From Casuarina equisetifolia (lineage: Eukaryota > Streptophyta > Magnoliopsida > Fagales > Casuarinaceae): a stretch of 64,000 nucleotides of DNA. Shown here one piece after another: positions 1 through 11,665 of this stretch. The position numbers were made by a program, and so were the translations under genes. The notes below the pieces were generated by a model. The model worked only from the letters and a program-made list of their open reading frames with translations. It made no database searches and was not told the DNA's origin. Each line of letters begins with the position of its first letter. The stretch's first letter is position 1. The stretch lies in NCBI GenBank assembly GCA_028551475.1, contig CM052357.1, positions 25,503,745 through 25,567,744 of the forward strand. Direction: 5' to 3'.

Positions 1-412
1 TAACGTCACATACACTCTTGCATGCACATGACAGCACAAAATTGAATATTTCCGGAAAATTAAAGTTAGACTATACAAGTAAAAGAATGTTCAAAAACCC
101 AACATATGTATCTCAAGATCCTGCCTCTTTTTTTTTCACACTTTTCTCAGTACCCGAGGAAGGGGAAGCCGAAGTAAGCGCACAAACAAAAGAAAAGCAG
201 AAGTGTGTGAAAAGAAGGGACAATGCTCAGATTAGATACATTGACCGCAATAACTTTCTAACAATACAAGACTGGATATCAATTATCGATTACATGAAGA
301 AACTGAAACAACAGAGCAAATGAAAAACATAAGGAAACTCAAATGCAATTTCAAACAATTATGGAGTAAAAAAAGTTGCTTACGGATACTGAATCTAAAA
401 CACAGGGGAATA
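1..412. other. 3' flank of NFD6-like gene
   Basis: This stretch lies downstream of the NFD6-like stop codon on the minus strand and probably holds its 3' UTR or an alternative last exon. A possible alternative donor (CAGG then GTATGC, minus strand) sits inside the last coding exon at about 445/444, and AG acceptors occur in this flank. In this family different C-termini made by splicing or keeping the last intron are common. No independent coding region is convincing here. Confidence 0.4.
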
Positions 413-825
413 TCAAACTCCCGGGTTTGCACTGCAAAGCATACCCTGAGACAATGACCTTGAGCTCCTCGAATCCAATCCAAGGCACGAAGTGAGCCTA
501 GCAGAAGAGACAGCGGTGTGGAGGGGAAGCAGAGACTGAACAGCACCCAATCGAGGAATCGACCTAAATTCCAAAATCCACAGCTCGTTATAAATCATGT
601 TGATCAACCATTTTAAGGAACCGACTCGAATTAGAGTATAAAAACAGAAACTTTGGAAATGGGGAAGGGAAGGGTTTTAGGAACGTGCCTTGAAATTCTG
701 AGAGAAGAGGGCTCCGTGACCGTGCGAAGAGAAGGTGCGCTTTTGGGCTTAAGGGTAGGTTTGCTGAACGTCGACTTAAGGTAAGAGAAAGCTGGTTGTG
801 AGACAGATCTACAGCGAGAGGCCAT
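413..825 (-). CDS. NFD6: NFD6-like small organelle-targeted protein
   Basis: Two coding exons on the minus strand, 825-689 and 563-413, give a 95-aa protein. The N-terminus is rich in Arg, Ser and Lys with almost no acidic residues, as in a mitochondrial or plastid transit peptide. The second exon carries the family block LGAVQSLLPLHTAVSSARL followed by a Ser/Arg-rich tail ending in LCSANPGV. This matches the plant NUCLEAR FUSION DEFECTIVE 6 family, small proteins linked in Arabidopsis to polar nuclei fusion in the female gametophyte. The start codon has good context (CCAATGG). The intron (688-564) only keeps the frame if it uses a GC donor (AAG then GCACGT) with a normal TTTAG acceptor. The C-terminus given here is the read-through form; a donor at about 445/444 could give another end. 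Assignment is firm, exact 3' structure is not. Confidence 0.8.
564..688 (-). other. GC-AG intron of the NFD6-like gene
   Basis: The donor reads AAG then GCACGT on the minus strand, and the acceptor reads AATTTAG then GTCG. Joining here gives ISRSIPRLGAV with phase 2 on both sides. The nearby GT sites give phase 0 and break the frame, so the GC donor is the best supported choice. Confidence 0.65.
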
Positions 826-1893
826 TGGAAAAGGACCGAGACGAAATGATACGTTCAGGGTTTTGGGGTTTCGACCAGTATCAGGATGGGTTTTAGCGAG
901 GTTTTAGCATTCGCTCTTCGTTCCCTTGTCACAAGGCCATGCTAACAAAGCCTTATTTGATTTTCATTTCTATTTTCTGTCAACAGGATCGTACTGTATT
1001 TTTATATCATTCTTGTTATCTATTTGACAAAATAGAGAAAGATCAAGCATTAAACTTGTAAATATTATTTTTTTTAATACACATACATTTAATATTAAAC
1101 TTAAATTCTTAAAACCTCTTGGTCTCAAGTAATGTCCTTGTCGACCTGAATTTGTAATTGTAATTGGATAACATATTGGATGGTCTTTTTATGGTATTTG
1201 CTCGACAAAATGGTCAATAAGATTTTCTCCTTCTGAAGGGGCTAATATTGTTCAATTAGATACTACAATAGAGCTGAACATTGTGAATATGGTTCTTTAA
1301 GGATTGAAATGGGTTAACTTTTTTATTTTTTATTTTTTATTTTATTTTTATTTTTTTACGGCTTGGGTTGATGGAAGTTCCATCTAGTTTCTCGTACATT
1401 GCATCTAGAAATCCGGATTTGCCCAAGAAAGAAAGAAAGAAAGGAAGAAGAGACAAGTATAAAAATTCCAGATTATTTAAAAGCAAGCAAACATTCCGAC
1501 AGCTTTCCTCTAGCAAACTTGATACAATTCATGCCCATTCAAAAGTCCAGTCCTTTTCTAGAACAAAACAAGTTCTCTAGTTTCGACACAACCGTCAAGC
1601 CGTGGAATCACTTGTTAGTTCTAGTACATCTGAGGATCCTTAAATGGCTGCTTCTCATCTCCTACAAGATATTGAACTACCTTTCTCTTTTCTCTAACTA
1701 CGACCTTAGGAAAATGGAAAAAAAGGAAAACAACTTCTCAACCACCCATTGGTTCAGCATTGTATATCACCTTAATGCTAGCAATAATGAAGAAAATTCT
1801 CCCCCACTCTTGATGCAGAAACAATTGCCTGGAAGCACAGCCAAAAATTTAACCTGGGGGACTAAGTCAGATGGGACTAGTTCTTCAACAATG
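826..1893. other. Intergenic region and PTH2 3' UTR
   Basis: The left part is the upstream region of the NFD6-like gene. An A/T-rich block with T runs separated by single A bases lies at about 1318-1358. The part nearest 1893 is likely the 3' UTR of the minus-strand PTH2 gene. Open frames on the plus strand here run antisense to PTH2 and show no known domain. Confidence 0.5.
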
Positions 1894-4800
1894 TCAGAGA
1901 AGGCACTGTTTTCCTGTCACCGAGTCTATCATTGCTTTTGGTCCTGGAAAACAGTAATTGACACAGACGAATTACGAGACTCAAAGTTTTTAGCCAGTGA
2001 ATTTCTATGCAGGAATTAGAGCAGAAGAGAGAATAGCATACCAGGTCCAATGGCAAGAACTGTCTTGGATCCAGCCAAAACCTGAGTAAAATGTGTAAAT
2101 CACCTTAAAAGGAGACCCAGAAAGCAAACTGTATCCGTTTAAGACGACTTAGCTTGACAATGGTATGGCAAAACTAGACATTAAATGTTCCATTAAAGGC
2201 ATAAATTTTAGTAAGAATCTAGCTTCAACTTTTACCATAGTATTTACAAACTACAAGCAGGAGATATTCACAAGGTAAAGCGACAACGACAGACCATTCC
2301 AAGGTTGCTGATCAGTATCATCTCTCTGAAAGTTAAGACAAAAAAGCTCATTCCACGTTGCAGAACTAACACTTTCTCTAAATAATGTCACAACCATGAG
2401 AAAACATGGATAAATGTCTTTGCATGCGTATATCATACTTCTTTAGAGATATTTAGTATTAGGAAGAGACAGCTCCTCACAAGTTCCATATGTTTCAGTA
2501 AGATGATCTTCTTTGAAAGTATCAAATGATCTCATGACTAATTATCGTTTTGCAGAAGAAACTTCAAGGTGATGTTATCAAGTTTATCAATATGCCACAA
2601 TCTAACATACCTGTGTTCTTCCAGCATCAGAGACGGTAAAAGTTGGAAGGCCAATGCTCTCCGCTGCATTCCTCAGCTTGTTCCTGAAAAGAAGAGAAAT
2701 CTTAGCTCCCGAAATCAGCTAACCAAAAGATTTATAAACAACACCAACCTGCCAGCCACCCCTTCCCGAAAACAAATAAATAAGTATCCATAATTTAAAA
2801 AAAGAAAAGAAAAAGGAGGGTAAATTCAGAAAAGAGGGATGTTGCTCTATCTAAATGTATACTAATACTAACAACGAATCACCTCCTTACATTTCTTGTT
2901 GATTCTTGCAGGTAACAACAATTTTGGGTTCCCCACATTGCTCCCATTGTCTCAAAAGGGATTGGTCGCTGCAGTCAAAACTTGGTATGTAACTTCAAAT
3001 TGTGACATAAAAAACCATTAAATAATGTACAAATGAGGGATCGTGTAAATGAATTTTTTCTATTAATCCATCAACAGGGCTGGCTATAGTTGCTGAAAGT
3101 TAGCCATTTCTGTATTCATCACTGTAAACTGAAAACTATGCTTCTGAGATCTTCTTAGTTCAAGAGGAACTAAGTTTCTTGTGCGTGAATAAGTATACTG
3201 ATTTTTGAAACCTTCCAAACGGTTCTACCGGGTAACTAAACTTTATTTAGCCATAGAGCTATATATGTGAAGGATAGAATTTATATACTTGGTGGGCAGC
3301 ATACAAAGATAAAAACAAGAACTGTAAAAAGTTTCAGCCACATGAAAGTTACTCTGAGGAACAAGAATGCAAGTTTCTCCGCACAAGAAAGGGGAGAATC
3401 GTAGTTGATTCAATGATACCTTTGCATCAGTTCTGCATACATGCCAGTGGCAGCATCTGCACATAAGAATAATATTTGTCATCTAACTAAACAAAGAAAT
3501 AAAGAATTTGGTGGGAAGCATTGCAGCAGCAACACAAAGTAGAAGCTTTCTAACAGGAATATTAGAATCTTACGAGCACATTGAGATGCTATCTTTCCTG
3601 GTTTCATCTTCAGGTCTTGTCTAACTACCAAAACCTGGAGTTCACCACTTGAAATCAGATGATTCCTTGCATACCAGATACATCAAATCTACCTCCATAT
3701 TTTCAGAAATTAAACAGTTCTGTTCGGGAAGTATAACCCAGAGAAATATAATATTCATTTTCTTGCCAGAGCATGTCAAAGAAATTTCACAAGTCTTCTT
3801 TACTCCTATCGAATTTTAATATCTACAGCTCTAAGCTGAGTATATAGATCATGATGGAGGAATAAGACAACCACAACATTTATACAGAAAAACAAAAACT
3901 TAGAAGCGTGCTAGGGTATCCAATAGACATTTAATGGCTTTATTGCATGGCATGGTGCAGTTGAAGATACAAATTTCATGGACAAATCTAGTCAGGAAAA
4001 GTTTTGGGCACTTCAATTAGCTTGGAAATGCAGATATATTTAACAGGAATTAGTTTAATCATCATCAAGTTCTAAGTCCTCAGTGACCATCAACAGCAGC
4101 ATTTGTCACTTTTGTCTTCCAAATAAGGCCCGTATAAAAATATATTGACAAACGTTATTTAAAAAAAAAAAAAAAAAAGAGAAGGAAAATTTACAAGAAC
4201 GGAGGTGCAAAAATTATGTACACATATGGAAGTAAAGTTACCAATAACCTAAGAACAACAACAACAATGACAAAGGCAGCAAAGGACAAACCATCTTGAG
4301 CTCCGAACCAGCATATTCTTGCTCAGGCTTGCCCGCGGAAAATTTTTTCTTGATCATAAGATTCTTGGAGGGCCTTGAAAGATCAAATAGAAACCCCAAA
4401 ATGAAACCAATGACAAGGCCTGGAATGAAGTTCTCTGGCCTGAAGCTTAATGCTAACCGTTCTTTTTCTTGCTTCTTTTGCTGCTTCAAATGGTTATGAA
4501 AGCAATTAATCAATCAAGAAAAGCAAAAATGTCTGCAGTACTGCACAAAGCCCATATGAGAACGTAAGCTCTGTTTGTGACTGAGAAGTTATTGGAAGAG
4601 AATTAAAATAGAATTTTCGAATTTTGGAAATTAGCTACTCTGGTAACTGAGAATCAACAAAAACCTGTAGTTACGTATTGAATTTCAAATTTCGTTGTGT
4701 TTGAAACCAAAGCAACAGAATTTGAAAGTTTCAGACTTGTATGTCCTTTAGGTTCCACCCATTGCACGGAAACCAAAAGAAGGTTCTTGATTGGACAATT

Positions 4801-5117
4801 TAAGAAGTTTGGCTGCTTACAAAATAACATAGAGAGCTTATGAACTGAATTTCTAAATCTTTACATATTTCATACAGTGACCCAATACACCAAAGAGTGT
4901 CACTCCAGTGAGCCTAGTAGAGCTTTCCGGCTTAAACGAAGAAGTAAAATAATTAAAAGAGGAGGTGTATTCCGTATACTCTTTCCTTTCTTCCATTTTC
5001 TTGGAAACCAAACAAGAAACAAGAAACAAGAAACAAAAGGGAAAAGAGATAAAGGGAGTAGGATACCTTCTTTGAAGACTGGGAAGGACTTTGAGACGAC
5101 CCCAGCATGTTTCTCAT
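1894..5117 (-). CDS. PTH2: Peptidyl-tRNA hydrolase 2 (Pth2/Bit1 type)
   Basis: Eight coding exons on the minus strand: 5117-5067, 4483-4292, 3634-3574, 3456-3420, 2968-2891, 2683-2611, 2081-2042 and 1943-1894, giving 193 aa. Pth2 enzymes cut the ester bond of peptidyl-tRNA released from stalled ribosomes. The protein has a Ser/Gln/Lys-rich N-terminus, one hydrophobic segment (about residues 34-50, NFIPGLVIGFILGFLF), then the catalytic fold with VLVVRQDLKMKPGKIASQCA, HAATGMYAEL, the TCKNQQEM strand and the DAGRTQ motif; it ends in a short CLL tail. Length and domain order match plant and animal Pth2, which carry an N-terminal membrane or organelle segment. The start was chosen because this ATG frame joins exon 2 in phase. 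Exon 2 begins at a tandem NAGNAG acceptor (GAAGCAG), so an isoform one Gln shorter is possible. Confidence 0.92.
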
Positions 5118-6235
5118 GAATTACAGCGAAAAGAGAAGAGGTAGGCTTCGCCGAGAGGGCAGCGATAACAGCGGAGAGGCTAAGCACAGTATTTTGCAGG
5201 AAAGGAGGACAGAGGAAACGGCGTCGTCCCCACGCTATAAATCGATGTCGTTAAGTCGTTAAGCTCACGAGCCTATTCGAGCGATTACTTAATAACATAT
5301 ATTTAATGACCTAAAACCCAAGCCCCGGGCGCTTAAATTGAAAAATAAAGACTTGTTCCAAATTTAGTTAAAAATGTAATTCGAACCAAAATACTTACTT
5401 TTTATCAACAGATTTACAAAATCACTCTTTCTTCCGGAACAATGGTAAAAAATGATATGAAACCAAAACGACGGAGCTAAGAAACGGGGGAATAGTTAAT
5501 GGAAGACAATTGAGATGGACCACGATATCTTCCCCGACCAGAACTGTCCTATCCACCCAGCTCATCACCACTAAGAAGGCCGTGTGGTAAAAGAAACCTC
5601 GCTGCATGAATGAATAAAAATAAAGTTACATATATCATAAGGTTGGCAAGTGTTGGGTATATTAAACACATGGTTTGGTAGATGCATCCCTTGAACCCCA
5701 ATCCATATTGTTTGTTACTTTCTTTTTAAAAAAATTAGTGTTTAAAAATAAAAACTTAGATCTTAAATCAAAATATAACTATTTACATGAAATATTCTTG
5801 ATTTATCTTAAGTTGTAAGAGAGAAAAATTCAAACCTTTAATTAAGTGAACTCATCGATTAGGGGCCTGACTCAGTTATTACTAGACAAAAAAATTCCCC
5901 GTTATCTTCAATTCTATAACTTTTGACATAATAATATTAACATTCAATTTGACCCTTTCGTTCTTTCTTAAATCTAAGGGTGTAAGAATATTTGATATGA
6001 TACAAGTGGCAAGACGTGCCTTACGGTCTACCGTTAACTTAGATGAAGTTGAAGTCGATGATTAGAATTCTCCACCTTAACTTAACGTCGTTTACCATAC
6101 CCGCCCGCTATCCTTCACGTGTCCCTCAAAACTGTACAAGGGATCTTAGCCACATTCCCCTACATAATCCACAGTCATGCGTATCGCCATATAGAACTGC
6201 ATTTCAACTCGCGTCACGGGCTTTCCTTTCTAATA
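5118..6235. other. Divergent intergenic region, PTH2 / SWIM-RING gene
   Basis: This spacer separates the minus-strand PTH2 gene from the plus-strand SWIM-RING gene, so it should hold both promoters. The first 80 bases upstream of the PTH2 start are pyrimidine-rich on the minus strand, as in a plant 5' UTR. Short open frames at 5422-5607 and 6043-6285 show no domain. I see no repeat or RNA gene here. Confidence 0.45.
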
Positions 6236-6928
6236 ATGGAGTCTGTCGCCTCCAATTCGCCGTCATCGGACAACCACCGGCCTAACCTACGGTTCAGACC
6301 CACCCAGCCAATAGCGGACCGCATAGTCAGGGCCCTCCGCCACCACCTCCTCCTCCTTCACCGCTCAGAATCTAACTTCTTTGTCCTGGGTGCCACCGGG
6401 AACGTGTACACCGTGACCTTAGCCACCACCCCTTCATGCACGTGCCCTGACCGGACAACGCCATGCAAACATATTTTGTTCGTCTTGATACGAGTCTTGG
6501 GGGTTTCCCATGACGATGGTTGTCTTCGGAGGAGGACTCTCCGGCCATGCCGGCTCAACCGCCTCCTCGGGTCCCCTTCGTTGCCCGGAGCGCTTGCAGG
6601 GGCCAGCGTTCGCCATAGATTCCATCAACTATTCTTTCAGGCAGGGGAAGGTACTTCGCAGCCGAACGTTGAAATCGAAGACGGTACTAACTGCCCAATC
6701 TGCCTGGACGAGATGAAAACCGGGGAGAAAGCGGTAACTTGTGGGACTTGTCGGAATCCGATTCATGAAGAATGCTTACTGCGGTGGAGAAGGAGTAGGG
6801 GAAGAAGGGGAGCCAGTTGTGTGATATGTCGGGCTAGATGGAGGGATCCGGAAAGGTACTTGAATCTGGCTGCTTATGTTAGCGAGGACAGCACAGCTGA
6901 CGGTGGTGGGGGTCCCTGTGGTGGTTAG
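6236..6928 (+). CDS. SWIM and RING zinc-finger protein
   Basis: An uninterrupted 230-aa frame. A SWIM zinc finger lies at residues 68-79 (CTC...CKH, ligands C68, C70, C77, H79) after a basic helix rich in His and Leu. A RING finger lies at 153-198 with ligands C153, C156, C169, C172, H177, C180, C195 and C198 (NCPICLDEM ... VTCGTC ... HEEC ... CVIC). SWIM followed by RING is the arrangement seen near the N-terminus of animal MEKK1 and in ZSWIM2, and plant homologues are often mislabelled as MEKK1. No kinase domain is present. RING fingers usually recruit E2 enzymes, so a ubiquitin ligase role is likely but inferred. The frame is open back to 6119; I chose the ATG at 6236 because the upstream part looks like leader sequence. 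The gene is GC-richer than its flanks. It ends in a Gly-rich tail. Confidence 0.85.
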   Translation: MESVASNSPSSDNHRPNLRFRPTQPIADRIVRALRHHLLLLHRSESNFFVLGATGNVYTVTLATTPSCTCPDRTTPCKHILFVLIRVLGVSHDDGCLRRRTLRPCRLNRLLGSPSLPGALAGASVRHRFHQLFFQAGEGTSQPNVEIEDGTNCPICLDEMKTGEKAVTCGTCRNPIHEECLLRWRRSRGRRGASCVICRARWRDPERYLNLAAYVSEDSTADGGGGPCGG

Positions 6929-8783
6929 CTCTACCGGATTTGTTCCCCTGGAACAGAGGGAAATGAAGTTTCCGGTTTGTAAATATAGAAACAATGTTAA
7001 ATTCAAAGTACAAATTAGTTTTTAGTGTTAAACTTTTGTTAGAAAGTTCTGAGGCCTTAACTGTATACCTATTGCATTCTTGTAGCAACTATCAATTTGT
7101 GTCATCTTAGATCCAGGGAAAAAATGACTATGTTAATGACAAAGAATTCGATTTTCCAAACAGATTAAAGATTGAGTTGCGAGGGAGGGTGAAGAATTGG
7201 TGTAAGTATTGAATTTTGAATCAACCAAATTAGAGTATCTTGAAAACCCATCTGCATATTGCATCCTTGAGTTTAAACCTTCCCAAAAGGAGCACTGGTT
7301 CTTTTCTAGAATATTTTTAAGTTTTGATTTCTTCTCATCAGTGTATGGGGATGGGGACAATTTTAAGGAGTAGGGGAGATGACGGGAGAAGAAGGGGGAT
7401 GGGGACAATTTTAGGAGAAGAAAGGGGATTGCAGGTGAAAGGGGGAGGGAAGTGGTGCCAAGAGGATGTGTTGTATGATTACAGAATTTAGATAAGCTTC
7501 CTGGTAAATGCAACGATACAAGGAGTTGAACTGCTGCCATTGACCCTTACACCTAAAGGAAAACATTGGCTCTTACGGTTCTTGACATGCATATCTCAAT
7601 TATTTTTGTGAGGTACACAAGTCTTAGAATTCAAGAGTCCATTTTAAAACCTCAAAACAACAAGTGGGAAAACCTTATAACTTATGAGGTCAATGGCAAC
7701 AAATGGGTAGGTTGATACAAGCATTGAGCATGAATAGACAATCTAGTAATAGTAGACGGACAATTTCACAATTGTAGGCTGCATCAGGAAATAAGAGGTG
7801 AGATTTAACTCAAGCTTCAATATTATCTTAGAAATTGAGGATTGATCTCATAATTTTAAGGTCAAAAATTTACTTTTACACTAATGATGTGGATGCACAT
7901 TTCTAATAATGAGTAAGACCCACATATGGGATAAAAAAAGAGGTAAAAAAATGATGGAGACTATTATGGATTTTAACTTCCTTATAAAAAGCTCTTGTCA
8001 GTACACACACCATTACCAATAAATAAATAAATAAATTGGGTATTTGATTGTCTCCATTATTGAGGAATCAAATCAAGAAAAGTTTTACGAGAAAAGATTA
8101 GAAGTGATTATCATGGGAAAAATCAAGTTATTTTGAAGTAAGGTTATGCTAGTTACTTTCTCTATGAACATCACTTCGGTTCTATCACTTCCAAATGTAG
8201 CTTATCTCCTAACATTGAAAAGAACAAAAACCATGCCACTTGGATTGAGATCAGCTAATTGTCGGTTTAGCAACTGTAAAGCAATAGATTAGGTTCCATT
8301 AACTTAGTCAAAAGCACTAGCATTCTCGTTGTCTACTCTGTGTTTGAACACCAGAAAGTGCTACTCCTTTCAATTCTCGAAAATTTATGATATGCATGAG
8401 ATCAGCTAATCACTTCTTAACAACGAGAAGATAATCACAATGAAGTCGATATTTCTTCAAACCCCTTGGAAAAAGAAGATGATGACTCATCTATGAACTG
8501 ATAGCAAACAAACCATGTTCAACATCCCACACGGACGGGGATGTTTTGACGTAAACCAAACGACATGCACGATCAACACGACTCTCCTAGAACGACGTGA
8601 CGTTTACGATTGAGACGTTGTCATTTTCGAATTTTATTTTCTTCGACTTTGAATCTGCCACTGCATTTGCTGGATAATTACCGACTGTAGCCACGACCGC
8701 CGAACCCGATTTGACAGGCTGCAAGGCTTCTAGTAAATTTGACGCTCCTTGCTGACTGAGTTTCTCAGTGTTGATCATCAACA
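6929..8783. other. Intergenic region with simple repeats
   Basis: No convincing gene. The minus-strand open frame at 7133-7540 overlaps a short imperfect G-rich direct repeat (GATGGGGACAATTTTA occurs twice at about 7345-7415), and its Pro/Ser/Leu-rich product looks like chance. An (AATA)n stretch is at about 8021-8036. The last 200 bases are presumably the promoter and 5' UTR of the RCC1-repeat gene. Confidence 0.45.
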
Positions 8784-11665
8784 ATGGAAGACGGCGTCAA
8801 CTTGTCCCGGAAAGTCGTGGAGATCGCTGCCGGAGAAGCTCACACGCTGGCTCTCACAGGTGCTCTGTACTTTTACATTGTTTACGTTCTCTCTGCAACT
8901 CAATGGAGCTTTATATGGAGGTTGTTTTGTGGTGGGGGTTGCAGGGGATGGGCGCGTTTTCTCGTGGGGAAGAGGGATGTTTGGGCGGCTCGGGACCGGT
9001 TCAGAAGAGGACCAGCTTTCCCCTGTCCGCGTCAATTTCGATAGCCCTGGCAGATCGAAAGAAGTGGGGTTGAAGTTCATCGGCGTTGCTGCTGGTGCCT
9101 ATCATAGTCTTGCTCGTGCAGGTTATTGAATTATCCAGTACTATTGTCCAATTTTGTTTCCGCTTCTGTGGATAACACCATTTTTAATCAAAAAGCTCAA
9201 AAATGCAACCGAGTTTGCAGTTAGTTGTTTTGTTAGCTAGCTGCAAATTCCGCTGGTTTTGTTGTTACACTTATTCGAAAGTTCATGCAGCAGGCATTAG
9301 AATTTGTATGGTCTCTTGCACCAAGATGAAGCTTTTCTGGGTCCTTTTCTTCGCTTTACTTTCAGATAGCTATATTCCGTGAGCTGCTTTCTGTTCTTGG
9401 GAAGATGCACACTCTTATTGGTTTTTCCTCCTGACTTACCAATGAGATTGTTGAAATTTATTAGCCTTCCATCATTTCTGTTCAGTAACGAGCAGGGTTT
9501 TAGATTTAGGCTTGGCTAATGTCATTGAAGATTTTTCCACACAGCTAAATGCTGAACTAGGTTGGATTTGAAGTCTTGCCAGCTCTGGTGAGTTCTCAGA
9601 AAAATATGAAAGTTTTTGAGTGAATAACCAATGCTGCAGAGTGGCATTCATTGACTGTAAAAAGATGACTTCTTTTGCTTGAAAAGGATCTATGCCAGGT
9701 TAATTAAAAAAAGGCTGTCACGCAGTGGGTTGTAAGTAAGTTTTTTCTTTTTAATGACTATGTTGTTGTGTGGTTTGGGTTTGAAGAGATATGCAACTCC
9801 TTTCTGAGAAATGTATGTAATTATTGGGCATATTGCTTATATCCTAGTAAGTTGTTCTCACAATAATCGACTGTCATGGTTCGGTCAGTAAGTTTAACAA
9901 GCAAAGCTGTGAGATATTGGTATTAGTTGCAATTTTATCTAACTTCCATTTTTTCTTCATCTCTGTGTAATAGCAGATGATGGATCCGTTTGGTCCTGGG
10001 GTTATAACCTCTGTATCCTTTACCATGGGGCTGTAATATCTCTTTCACTGCATTTAGTTCCCTGACAAGTTCTAAGTATGAAAATTGCGTTTGCAACTTT
10101 TTCTTTACTGTGCTTTTAATCCTTTTGCACATTTTGTGGACATCCTTGACTGCTATATGGATGGCCAACTTGGTGTTAGCGGAGAGAATTCTGCAGTGCC
10201 CTGCTTGTTGGAGCAGTTTGTTGGGTTTTCTCCCCCAGATTCTCTAAGAGTTGAGTCAGAACCAAAGAGTAAGGTGCCACTGAAGGTACGGTGTAATCAT
10301 ATTTCAATTTCGTAGGAAGGAATTCGGCTTAGCATCTTATCTAGTGTGCTTTTTATCACTTTCTTCTAGGTTTGTTCGGTCAAAGCCGGAGGGATGATGT
10401 CTCTGGCAATTGATAATCTTGGTGCCCTCTGGATGTGGGGCAATTGTCCCAAGGAAATCAGCAGTGACGAAGGTGGGTTCATTATGTCAAGCAGTTTCGC
10501 TCCAACACCTGTCTGGGATTTCCACGGCCACACTGTTGTCAAAGTGGCATGTGGAAATGAACATGTTGTGGCCTTGGTTAGTGCTGGAGAATCATATAAA
10601 GGTAATGACCTAGTATGCTACTCTTGGGGGAATAACAATCATGGCCAATTAGGTTTAGGGGATAAAGAGCCCAGACCGCATCCAGAAGTCATTAGGATAT
10701 TTGATGAGGACTCCCCTTGGGCACTGGATGAAGTGGCATGTGGGGCCTTTCACACGGCTTTGCTCACTCACGAAAAGGGACACAGTGATATACTAAAAAG
10801 TGTGTGCTGGACATTTGGCCTTGGGGATAACGGGCAGCTTGGCCTTGGGACTACGCAGAGTGCATTGTTTCCCGAGCCTGTGAAAGAATTGCCAGAGAAT
10901 GTATATCTGATATCTGTAGACTGTGGCTTATTTCATACTAGTGTTGTTTCATCAGCTGGAGAAGTATGGTCATGGGGAATGGTGAAGGGTCTTGGCCTTT
11001 GCCCAGATGCTACTTTTGCTGTTGCAGATTGTGGGGATGCAATTTCTCCTCTTCTAATTTCATGTAATGGGCCTCAATGGCCTAAATTTCAGGATCCTGT
11101 TCAAGTTGCTTGTGGAGCTGCACATACTGTTCTTGTTGCACATGATGGATATAAGCTTTGGTCTTGGGGTCGGGGGAGGAGTGGGGCTCTTGGCAATGGT
11201 AGGACAGTTGATTGTTTTGCTCCCGCTTTAGTACTATGGCCTCCCCTTTCAGAAGATTTTGAGGAAGAGGAGTTGAGGACTTCTGGTAACGAAGCTAGTG
11301 CTGGAGCAAAGGATTCTGAAGGAGACACAGAAATTGATAGAAGATTGTCTTTGGCAATGGAGAAGATGAAACTTCTTGAATCAAAACTTTCTTTGATGGG
11401 CCGGTATGCCAGCATACTTCATGGCTCAATTTTCGGAAGACCTTTTGAAGAGCAAGATATCCCAGCCTCATTGCAGAACTTTGGTACTTTTGATGTTGCA
11501 AAGGAATGGGACAACATGTTGGAGGCAGCAGATCATGCAAAGCTCGTCAGGCTGGAAATGTTCTACCGAAATATGCTTGAAGGTGTTAAAGATAAGCAAA
11601 TGAAGAGAAGGATCCAGGAGATTGTAAGGGAGTGTCTCCATTCTTCATCAGTGGGCCATAAGTAA
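8784..11665 (+). CDS. RCC1-repeat (seven-bladed propeller) protein
   Basis: Five coding exons: 8784-8859, 8945-9121, 9977-10012, 10161-10285 and 10370-11665, giving 569 aa. Seven RCC1-type repeats are visible by their WG marks: FSWGRGMFGRLG, WSWGYNLYGQLG, LWMWGNCP, YSWGNNNHGQLG, WTFGLGDNGQLG, VWSWGMVKGLG and LWSWGRGRSGALG, each preceded by an H(T/S) or MS-type strand. After the propeller comes an acidic linker and a C-terminal helical region (from about residue 440, EIDRRLSLAMEKMKLLESKL), probably a coiled coil. RCC1-like proteins in plants act as protein-binding propellers; this one resembles the TCF1-like group rather than UVR8, but its partner is not shown by sequence. The start has strong context (ACAATGG). 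Intron 3 needs an unusual GT-GG junction with U12-type signals; all other introns are GT-AG. No TM segment or signal peptide. Confidence 0.9.
10013..10160 (+). other. Probable U12-type intron with GT-GG ends
   Basis: The donor at 10013 reads GTATCCTTT, the U12-type consensus. TCCTTGAC at 10143-10150 matches the U12 branch site, with the branch A 11 bases from the intron end. The intron ends in TATATGG; no AG lies at this place. Joining 10012 to 10161 restores the Tyr codon in the conserved repeat WGYNLYGQLG. The nearby AG sites either shift the frame or bring a stop. Confidence 0.75.

Noticed and set aside
1399..2019. 206-aa plus-strand open frame
   Set aside because: It runs antisense over the last exons of PTH2, whose frames and splice sites are conserved; the product has no domain.
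6119..6235. N-terminal extension of the SWIM-RING protein
   Set aside because: The frame is open but the added residues look like translated leader; the inner ATG is a better start.
7133..7540. 135-aa minus-strand open frame
   Set aside because: Pro/Ser/Leu-rich product arises from a G-rich direct repeat; no splice context or domain.
8749..9129. Overlapping plus-strand frames across intron 1 of the RCC1 gene
   Set aside because: They read through a clear GT-AG intron; the spliced frame matches RCC1 repeats.
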